Assembly: GCA_003152695.1 (NCBI GenBank)
Contig: PMAT01000093.1
Coordinates: 66,001 to 124,660 of the forward strand
Length of the DNA stretch: 58,660 nt
Direction: 5' to 3'
From: Acidobacteriaceae bacterium
GTDB taxonomy: Bacteria; Acidobacteriota; Terriglobia; Terriglobales; Acidobacteriaceae
Numbering within the stretch: position 1 is the stretch's first letter; every line of letters begins with the position of its first letter. This document shows positions 53,008 to 58,660 of this stretch, one piece after another. The notes under the pieces are model-generated. The model was not told where the DNA came from. It searched no databases and saw only the letters and a program-made list of their open reading frames with translations. A program made the position numbers and the translations under genes.

Positions 53008-53205
53008 AGTTTCGAGTTTTGAGTTTCAAGTTTCGGACCGTCGGGGTGAAGAGAAGTTTCGAGTTTCGAGTTTCGAGTTTCGAGTTTCAAGTTGTGAACC
53101 GGAGCGATTCAAACCTATAGAATTCTCTGCGTCTCTGTGTCTCTGTGGTAAATGTTTTCAGAATTGAACGGTTCACCCTAAACGTCCGAAACTCGAAACT
53201 GCTCT
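53008..53205. repeat. Composite repeat: heptamer array GAGTTTC plus GTCTCTGTGTCTCTGTGGT
   Basis: A long array of GAGTTTC/GAGTTTT/AAGTTTC units (53009-53092) is followed by GAATTCTCTGCGTCTCTGTG and TCTCTGTGGT (to about 53153), then CGAAACTCGAAACT (to about 53200). It has the same two parts as the composite at 46166-46295, in inverted orientation to each other. Confidence 0.8.
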
Positions 53206-53283
53206 GTGGTGCAGCTCGTGCGTCCCTTTGCGGCGGGTTTTTCATCATTTATAGTGAGCAGAAGAGCAGGAGCAGCCTCCCTA

Positions 53284-55341
53284 ATGCAAATTGCAGCGCG
53301 ATCTATTGTGCGCGTCGTTCTGGTGCTGTTGGCTATCGGTCTGGTTTTGCCGTGCTTCGCGGCGGAGAAGCAGCGCCTGCAGGTCAACGACTACGCCATC
53401 CAGGCCGTCGTCTCGCCGCAGACCCATCAGATCAAGGCACAGGCTCGCGTGCGCTTTACGGCGCTCGACGACATCACCATCGCCATCTTCGAATTGCACA
53501 ATGCGCTGCGGCCGACGCTCGTACTCGATGCCAGCGGCCAGCCCCTGTCGGTGGAGCGGGTCAGCCAGGACTCGACCATCCGCATCTCCTTCCCCAATGG
53601 CTTGACCAAGGGCAGCAGCGACACTCTGACCTTCGAGTACGAAGGGGCGATCCAGTCGGGAGACGACAGCCCGGTGCCGGGACTGAAGCTGGCCTACATT
53701 GGCGATCCCATCACGTACTTGCTCTACTCGGGACGATGGTTCCCGATGGTCGGCTATGGTGTCGATCGCTTCACTTCGACCATCAGCATCAGCGCCCCCT
53801 CCAACTACACCGTGATTGGCAGCGGCAAGCAGAGCTCCGGCACGGCTGCGGAAATTGCAACAGAACCCGCCGGCCGCAAAGGCGGCGCAACGCATGAGAC
53901 GCTTAGCAAGCTGGCTGTTCCCGCCGGATACAAGACCGTCACCTTCAGCTATGAAGATAAGCCCAGCTTTCCAGGGACCATTTTGATCGGCAAGTGGGAG
54001 CCGACCAAGAGCACCGAAGGCGGATTGAATGTGACGGTGTACACCACACCCGAGCACAAGGCGCTCGCCACCCAGTACGCCGACACCGCAGTGAAGGAAT
54101 TTTTCTTCTACACCTCGACCTATAGTCCTCCGTTCAGCAGCACCCTGAACGTGGTCGAGTTGCCCGATGACACCGTCCCTTCCGCCTGGGCGCCGGAGAT
54201 CGCGGCGCTGGCCTCGCGCGCCTTCGCCAGCAAGATCAACTACCGGCTGCTGGCCAACAGCATTGCGCATCAGTGGTTCGGGACCATGGTGAGCCCGGCG
54301 ACCAAGAATGATTGGTGGCTGAACGACGGCTGCGCCCGCTATTCCGAGGCGCTCTACGTGGAGCACGTTGCCGGCCGGGCCGGTTTCCAGGAAGTTACCA
54401 AGGACATGTCGGTGGGGGCGCTGGCTTACCTGTCGGTCCCGCTGGCGGATGTCGGAAAGCTGGATACGTTCTCGCCCGAGTTCCAATCGCTGGTGGCCGA
54501 CAAGGGCGGCATGATCCTGCAGATGCTGCGCTGGGTGATTGGCGACAATCCCTTCGACAAGACCATGCGCACCTTTGTTACGCAGTACGCGGGCAAATCG
54601 GCCTCGGTGGACGATTTTCGCAGGATCGCGGAGCAGAGTTCGGGACAGCAGCTTACCTGGTTCTTCACCCAGTGGCTGGACTCGACCGGCGCGCCTGAGT
54701 TCAAGAACAAATATACGGTGTACCGCACGCAGAAGGGCTTTCGCGTGGTCGGCGAGATACAACAGGACATGGACCTCTTCCGCATGCCGGTGGAGTTAAG
54801 GATCGACACGGATGGCAAGACCGAGACCAAGCGCGTGGAAGTTTCAGGCACCAACTCCGCCTATGCGGTGGAAACCTTCGGCAAGCCGCGGCGGATCTCG
54901 ATCGACCCCAACAACGATGTCCTACAGAATTCGCAGGAATTGCAGGTGCGCACCTCCATTATGCGCGGCCAGCAAGACGTGGAACAGGGCGACCTGACCG
55001 AAGCGCTGAAGGAGTTCCAGAAGGCGCTCGACATCAACAAGAACAGCTCGCTGGCCCACTACCGCATCGCCGAGGTGTTCTTCCTGCAGCACAACTACCA
55101 GTCCTCCGCCAACGCTTATCGCGAATCGCTCAACGGCGATGGCGAGCCGCGCTGGACCGAGGTTTGGAGCCATATCCAACTGGGCAAGATCTTTGACTTG
55201 ACGCAGCAGCGCGAGCGCGCCACCAACGAGTATCGCCAGGCCCTGCAGACCAACGACAATACGCAGAATGCGCTCGATGAGGCGCGTAAATATTTGCAAT
55301 CCCCCTACCAGCCCCCGAGCAGCGATAAGCCCGGCTTGTAG
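53284..55341 (+). CDS. M1-aminopeptidase-like protein, catalytically altered, with TPR tail
   Basis: 685 residues from ATG 53284 (signal peptide ...VVLVLLAIGLVLPCFAA). The M1 domain covers about 30-520. The zinc motif HExxH-x18-E is changed: Asn325-Ser326-Ile-Ala-His329 stands where HExxH should be, and Asp348 replaces the third ligand in LNDGCA; the sequence around it (AHQWFGTMV) is otherwise standard. So it probably lacks peptidase activity. A TPR domain follows from about 560 (ALKEFQKALDINKNSSLAHYRIAEVFF). It may be a binding or scaffold protein of the envelope. Confidence 0.85.
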   Translation: MQIAARSIVRVVLVLLAIGLVLPCFAAEKQRLQVNDYAIQAVVSPQTHQIKAQARVRFTALDDITIAIFELHNALRPTLVLDASGQPLSVERVSQDSTIRISFPNGLTKGSSDTLTFEYEGAIQSGDDSPVPGLKLAYIGDPITYLLYSGRWFPMVGYGVDRFTSTISISAPSNYTVIGSGKQSSGTAAEIATEPAGRKGGATHETLSKLAVPAGYKTVTFSYEDKPSFPGTILIGKWEPTKSTEGGLNVTVYTTPEHKALATQYADTAVKEFFFYTSTYSPPFSSTLNVVELPDDTVPSAWAPEIAALASRAFASKINYRLLANSIAHQWFGTMVSPATKNDWWLNDGCARYSEALYVEHVAGRAGFQEVTKDMSVGALAYLSVPLADVGKLDTFSPEFQSLVADKGGMILQMLRWVIGDNPFDKTMRTFVTQYAGKSASVDDFRRIAEQSSGQQLTWFFTQWLDSTGAPEFKNKYTVYRTQKGFRVVGEIQQDMDLFRMPVELRIDTDGKTETKRVEVSGTNSAYAVETFGKPRRISIDPNNDVLQNSQELQVRTSIMRGQQDVEQGDLTEALKEFQKALDINKNSSLAHYRIAEVFFLQHNYQSSANAYRESLNGDGEPRWTEVWSHIQLGKIFDLTQQRERATNEYRQALQTNDNTQNALDEARKYLQSPYQPPSSDKPGL

Positions 55342-55433
55342 CAATGCGGGCTCAACAGCTATCTAGCCATCTCATAAAATGCTCGGCCAATAGTTTGTTT
55401 CAAGCCGAAGATTCTAAAGGCATTTAATATGTT

Positions 55434-55491
55434 GTACGGCTAACAGACGTACGTTTCAGTCGAAGTGTCCGGCTAATCGCCGTACACTTCG
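55434..55491. promoter_or_regulatory. Operator-like direct repeats and hairpin before the TacA-type gene
   Basis: GTACGGCTAACAGACGTAC (55434-55452) and GTCCGGCTAATCGCCGTAC (55467-55485) match in 14 of 19 bases, their starts 33 bp apart, about three helical turns. CGAAGTGT ... ACACTTCG (55461-55491) forms an inverted repeat around the second. DUF1778 antitoxins bind such sites; inferred. Confidence 0.6.
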
Positions 55492-55506
55492 TATGGAGGA
55501 GGAGTT

Positions 55507-55806
55507 ATGGCACACGCATTGAGGCGCCATCCACGCTCGCGTAAGCAGGAACGGTTGGAGGCCAGAGTAACTCCGGACCAGAAGCGATTGATCGAACGTG
55601 CCGCTGAGCTGCGGGGCACGACGATTACGGAATTTGTGGTGGTGAGTGCGCTACAGGCTGCGGCCAACACAATTAAAGATTTCGAGACGCTAACGATCCG
55701 GGATGAGGCCCGCGAAGTTTTCATCCGTGCGGTCCTCAATCCTCCTGCTCCGAACCAAGCTGCTCGTGCCGCTGCTGCGCGCTACCGAGCACAAATGGGA
55801 TTGTAA
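55507..55806 (+). CDS. TacA-type (DUF1778) antitoxin
   Basis: 99 residues; GGAGGAGG lies about six bases upstream. An N-terminal ribbon-helix-helix (RLEARVTPDQKRLIERAAEL, RGTTITEFVVVSALQAA) and a toxin-binding tail (FETLTIRDEAREVFIRAVLNPP), exactly the DUF1778 layout. It neutralises the acetyltransferase encoded next and should repress the operon through the repeats upstream. Confidence 0.92.
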   Translation: MAHALRRHPRSRKQERLEARVTPDQKRLIERAAELRGTTITEFVVVSALQAAANTIKDFETLTIRDEAREVFIRAVLNPPAPNQAARAAAARYRAQMGL

Positions 55807-56337
55807 TTGGCTGACGAAAGTCAGGGACCCAAATTCGTCATTGAGCCGCTCGGGGCCAAACATGACCGGGCGGCTTTTTCTTGCGGTAGCAAAGAACTGG
55901 ATTCGTACCTGCAAAAGCAAGCGGGGCAAGACTTGAAAAAACGAGTGGCGGTCCCGTTTGTAATCACCCCTGATCACAGGACGATTGCAGGTTTTTACAC
56001 GCTTTCGCAGTACGCCATTGATCTGGGAAGTGTTCCGGAGGAGGTCGCCAAACGGCTCCCCAAGTATCCAATAGTGTCGGCCACGCTGCTCGGACGTCTT
56101 GCGGTAAGTAGCGATTTTCGCGGCCGGGGATTGGGGGAGCGATTGCTGATGGACGCTTTGCATCGTGCCCTCGATTCGAGCCAACAGATTGCATCCGCTG
56201 CCGTGGTGGTAGACGCGAAGGATGAACCAGCGATCACGTTCTACACGAAGTATGGCTTCATCGAACTTCCGGGGGGAAGCAAGCGCCTTTTCCTGCCAAT
56301 GGGAACTATCGAACAGCTCTTTGCGAGGGGCGAGTGA
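55807..56337 (+). CDS. TacT-type GNAT acetyltransferase toxin
   Basis: 176 residues from TTG 55807, the codon directly after the antitoxin stop. The GNAT fold is typical of TacT: FSCGSKELDSYLQKQAGQDL, TIAGFYTLSQYAIDL, the acetyl-CoA loop DFRGRGLGERLL, and the catalytic Tyr near FYTKYGFIELPG. Family members acetylate aminoacyl-tRNA and stop translation. Appears intact. Confidence 0.93.
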   Translation: MADESQGPKFVIEPLGAKHDRAAFSCGSKELDSYLQKQAGQDLKKRVAVPFVITPDHRTIAGFYTLSQYAIDLGSVPEEVAKRLPKYPIVSATLLGRLAVSSDFRGRGLGERLLMDALHRALDSSQQIASAAVVVDAKDEPAITFYTKYGFIELPGGSKRLFLPMGTIEQLFARGE

Positions 56338-56408
56338 GAATGGCAGACAGAGACATTAGGTTCCCACCAATCTTCAAAGACGGCACAGTCCACTGAAGCC
56401 GGGAAGCA

Positions 56409-57593
56409 TTAACCGAGAATCCGCCCCAGTTTCAATCCGCTCAACCCAGTGGCCTTTTCTTTTGCCACTCCCGCCGACATCAGCAGCACCTGAAACGTTT
56501 CACCCATGCCGGTGGGCGAAATCAAGTGTTTCAGTTGCAACGCCACCTTGGCGTGCTCTTGAGGGAGTTTGCAATCCTGAAATGCATCCGCGAATTGCGT
56601 ATCTTCGCCGATACCGAGGAGGAATTGCGACTGGGTAAGCAGTGCCACCGGATCGAGTCCGCGCTGCAAGCCTCTCTCGCGTATCGCCGTGAAGTTTACG
56701 TGGGCGGTGATGTCCTGCTCGCCCGGGGCTTCGTAGGGCGACGCGCTGGCGGTATGCTGGCGGTAGCTCATGATGGTGTCGCGATGGCGTCCCGCCAGTT
56801 GCTCCTCGCGCGTGTAGCCGTAGTCGATCACGACAAGGAAGCCGCGCTTACCGCGAAATGCCTCCGCGATGCGTTCCATCCATTCCAATGCCACTAGCGT
56901 GGCTTCCACGCGTTCGCTCTCTTCCGGATGAATGCTGTAGCGGTCGAGAAACTCGGCTTCGGATCTGGTTGGCGGAACGAACGTCTCCACGAATTTCCCG
57001 TTCTCCAGGCCAATCCGCAACGCGCCGCGATAGTCCACCACTTCGACCGAAAGTGCATCGAAGAACTCGTTGCCAAAGACGATAATGTTTTCGCCCGCGC
57101 TCGAAGCCGCCGCTTCGAGCGACTCGAAGACTCCCGCTCTTTCCGCCGCGATGTGCTCGGCCAGCCGTTCCTGCAATCGATCGCGCAAATGCGCCGACTG
57201 CTCCACCAGCGCATAACGGAGAGCGCGCGCGAATTCCGGGAACTGCTTCGCCGACCAATCCAGCACATCGCGCGCGAACAGGCCGCGTCCGGGTCCCAGT
57301 TCGATGACGTCGATGCGCCGCGGAGAATCCAGTGCGCGCCACATCTCCTCGAACTGCCGCGCCAGCAGGCGCCCAAAGACGGCATGAACGTCGCTCGAAG
57401 TATAAAAGTCTCCGGCTTTGCCGAATTGCTCGCGTGAGCGCGAATAGTAGCCTAGCTCGGGCTCGTAGAGGCACATCTGCATGTAGCGTGAGAACGGAAT
57501 TGGGCCGTGGCCGCGAATCTCGTCGGCAATACGCTGGCGCAGGTGCGATTCGCCGCCAGCGCCGCTCTCCGGCCGGTTGGGGCTGATGGTCAC
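56409..57593 (-). CDS. SAM-dependent methyltransferase, MidA/NDUFAF7 family
   Basis: 394 residues from GTG 57593, overlapping the upstream stop by four bases (GTGA). ELGPGRGLFARDVLD is the SAM site (about 100), preceded by IPFSRYMQMCLYEPELGYYS, the DUF185 hallmark, and followed by VFGNEFFDALSVEVV and LVVIDYGYTREEQL. In eukaryotes it methylates an arginine of complex I subunit NDUFS2; the bacterial substrate is not established. No complex I gene is near. Confidence 0.9.
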   Translation of the reverse strand: MTISPNRPESGAGGESHLRQRIADEIRGHGPIPFSRYMQMCLYEPELGYYSRSREQFGKAGDFYTSSDVHAVFGRLLARQFEEMWRALDSPRRIDVIELGPGRGLFARDVLDWSAKQFPEFARALRYALVEQSAHLRDRLQERLAEHIAAERAGVFESLEAAASSAGENIIVFGNEFFDALSVEVVDYRGALRIGLENGKFVETFVPPTRSEAEFLDRYSIHPEESERVEATLVALEWMERIAEAFRGKRGFLVVIDYGYTREEQLAGRHRDTIMSYRQHTASASPYEAPGEQDITAHVNFTAIRERGLQRGLDPVALLTQSQFLLGIGEDTQFADAFQDCKLPQEHAKVALQLKHLISPTGMGETFQVLLMSAGVAKEKATGLSGLKLGRILG

Positions 57594-57895
57594 AGCTTGC
57601 CTTCGCGCTCCATCTGCTGGTTCTCTTTGCGGTGCTGCGGCGTGCGCAGGAACATCTCCACCAGGTAATCGTGCAGGCAGTCGAAGAGCTGGCGCTGAAA
57701 GGCCCACTCGAATTGCGGGTCGTCCAGATCGCGGGGATGCAGCTCGAAGTAATAGGTGTGGACCGGCGGGTCGCTAAAGCGCGGCCGGATGATCACCTCC
57801 ACCGCTTCGCCCTTGCGGCGCGCGTCGAACTCCACCAGGGGATGCTCGTACAGCCGCAACTGCTCCCGCACCCGTTCCAGGCGATCGGAGGTCAT
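57590..57895 (-). CDS. Conserved hypothetical, coupled to MidA-type gene
   Basis: 101 residues. Begins MTSDRLERVREQLRLYEHPL, then an alpha/beta core (VEVIIRPRFSDPPVHTYYFELHPRDL, FEWAFQRQLFDCLHDYLVEMF) and a charged tail. No signal peptide. The overlap with the methyltransferase start implies joint translation. I do not know the family; a role together with the methyltransferase is an inference from coupling. Confidence 0.75.
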   Translation of the reverse strand: MTSDRLERVREQLRLYEHPLVEFDARRKGEAVEVIIRPRFSDPPVHTYYFELHPRDLDDPQFEWAFQRQLFDCLHDYLVEMFLRTPQHRKENQQMEREGKL

Positions 57896-58196
57896 CGGGC
57901 GATTGTAGCCGACGGCAGCCGAGCGTGCAGGTAATCCGCGGTGAGGGTAGTTAGCAGATTGGTCGAGCCGACACCCCCGAAAATCGGCTTCCGTTCAGCG
58001 CCGTGAGAGACCCAATGGCTGCGCATTCCCCCCGTTCACTGCGCACCTGCTTCACTCCTGGGAGTGAGGCGCGACACAGCGCCGCAGCGGCCTTCGGCGC
58101 GACAATCATGGATGAGGCGGCGCGATGGGGTGTTGTCTCTTGCTCATCTTTCTCCTTTGCCCATCGCGCTGCCTCGATTCCGAGGTGAATACCCAA
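57896..58196. other. Spacer of 301 bases between divergent genes
   Basis: No gene supported. It contains the divergent promoters of the hypothetical gene and of the radical SAM gene, but I cannot place them. GAGGTGA at 58182-58188 is the ribosome site for the next gene. Confidence 0.4.
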
Positions 58197-58660
58197 GTGA
58201 GCACTCAGACGTTGTCGCCAGAAGTTACTATCCCAAACTTCCCATCTAACCTGGATCGGCCGAAGAAGCCTTCTCCGACCAAGCGGCCCACTCTGCGCAT
58301 CCTGCAACCCGACGTGACTTACACCGGCTCGCCTATCCAGCCTCTGCAGAAAGGCTTGCCCAAGCAGACTGAGTCACTGTGTCCGGAATGCAATAAGGTC
58401 ATCCGGGCAGACATCTTCGCTGACGACGGCCAGGTGGTGATGGAAAAATCCTGCGCCCAGCATGGCAGCTTTCGCGACATCATCTTCAGCGACGTCGAAC
58501 TGTATCTCAAGATGGAGGAGTGGAACTTCGGCGACAATCTGGGCCTCGCCAATCCACAGATCGAAGGCGGAAAGGTATGTCCTGACGATTGCGGCCTGTG
58601 CGGCATGCACACCTCGCACACCGCGCTCGCCAACGTCGATCTCACCAACCGCTGCAACCT
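58197..58660 (+). CDS. Radical SAM protein, tetraether lipid synthase (Tes)-like, 3' end outside window
   Basis: Start GTG 58197 (GAGGTGA eight bases upstream); GTG 58185 and ATG 58125 are in-frame alternatives. The visible 154 residues include an N-terminal metal-binding part (ESLCPECNKVIRADIFADDG, VVMEKSCAQHGSFRDIIF), then CPDDCGLCGMHTSHTALANV, and the beginning of the radical SAM core at LTNRCNL. This order (CPxC, HG, CPxxCGxC, TNRCNL) is the pattern of Tes/GDGT synthase and its bacterial relatives, which couple lipid tails. The rest of the CxxxCxxC core is beyond the window edge. Confidence 0.8.
   Translation, partial: MSTQTLSPEVTIPNFPSNLDRPKKPSPTKRPTLRILQPDVTYTGSPIQPLQKGLPKQTESLCPECNKVIRADIFADDGQVVMEKSCAQHGSFRDIIFSDVELYLKMEEWNFGDNLGLANPQIEGGKVCPDDCGLCGMHTSHTALANVDLTNRCN

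Noticed and set aside
53206-53283. Upstream extension of the M1-like protein
   Set aside because: It would start within the composite repeat and place 26 residues before a normal signal peptide.

Overview
The window looks like a chromosomal segment of an acidobacterium (Acidobacteriota, probably a Terriglobia/Koribacter-like lineage). This is inferred from the GC-rich coding sequence, the Gram-negative gene set (lpxB, a full division/cell-wall cluster), the acidobacterial style of small hypothetical proteins and VWA-type secreted proteins, and the abundance of short intergenic repeats. No rRNA, tRNA, CRISPR array or intact insertion sequence was seen.

Layout. 1-13 kb: secreted or lipoprotein hypotheticals, a flavin oxidoreductase, a hotdog thioesterase, a VWA protein, a TPR protein, gatA, an FmdE-like protein, a cupin, a GT2 glycosyltransferase, and an overlapping egtB-egtD pair for ergothioneine. 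13-23 kb: an accessory stretch with membrane proteins of unknown role, two toxin-antitoxin modules (RelB/YafQ type, AbrB/Doc type), several families of interspersed repeats, and a MerR regulator with a well-formed MerR-type promoter in front of a SnoaL-like secreted protein. 23-41.4 kb: the division and cell wall (dcw) cluster on the minus strand, transcribed from high to low coordinates: mraZ-rsmH-ftsL-ftsI-murE-murF-mraY-murD-ftsW-murG-murC-ftsQ-ftsA-ftsZ. murB and ddl are not in it. A promoter and a set of 10-bp-spaced AGTGG repeats, the expected MraZ operator, lie upstream of mraZ. A truncated HTH antitoxin-like gene and hairpin clusters sit inside the cluster.

41.8-43 kb holds a small bicistron, a 51-residue protein overlapping an ADP-ribosyltransferase-like protein, followed by a DUF5678-like protein. 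This is the best candidate for an uncharacterised toxin-antitoxin-like system. 43-55.4 kb: CopC/CopD copper proteins, a threonine aldolase, hemW, a ketoacyl synthase, an ABC exporter, lpxB, and an M1-peptidase-like protein whose catalytic residues are replaced. 55.4-56.3 kb: a TacA/TacT-type toxin-antitoxin pair with two operator-like repeats. 56.4-57.9 kb: a MidA-type methyltransferase and a small partner. The window ends inside a radical SAM gene that resembles tetraether lipid synthase (Tes) and its bacterial relatives.

Two themes stand out. One is a dense set of intergenic repeats (heptamer arrays, a composite element with inverted ends, a roughly 120-bp family in five copies, hairpin clusters), some of which have been read into protein C-termini. 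The other is several toxin-antitoxin modules placed in and around this repeat-rich DNA. All functional calls come from reading motifs and context by eye; no database search was run.
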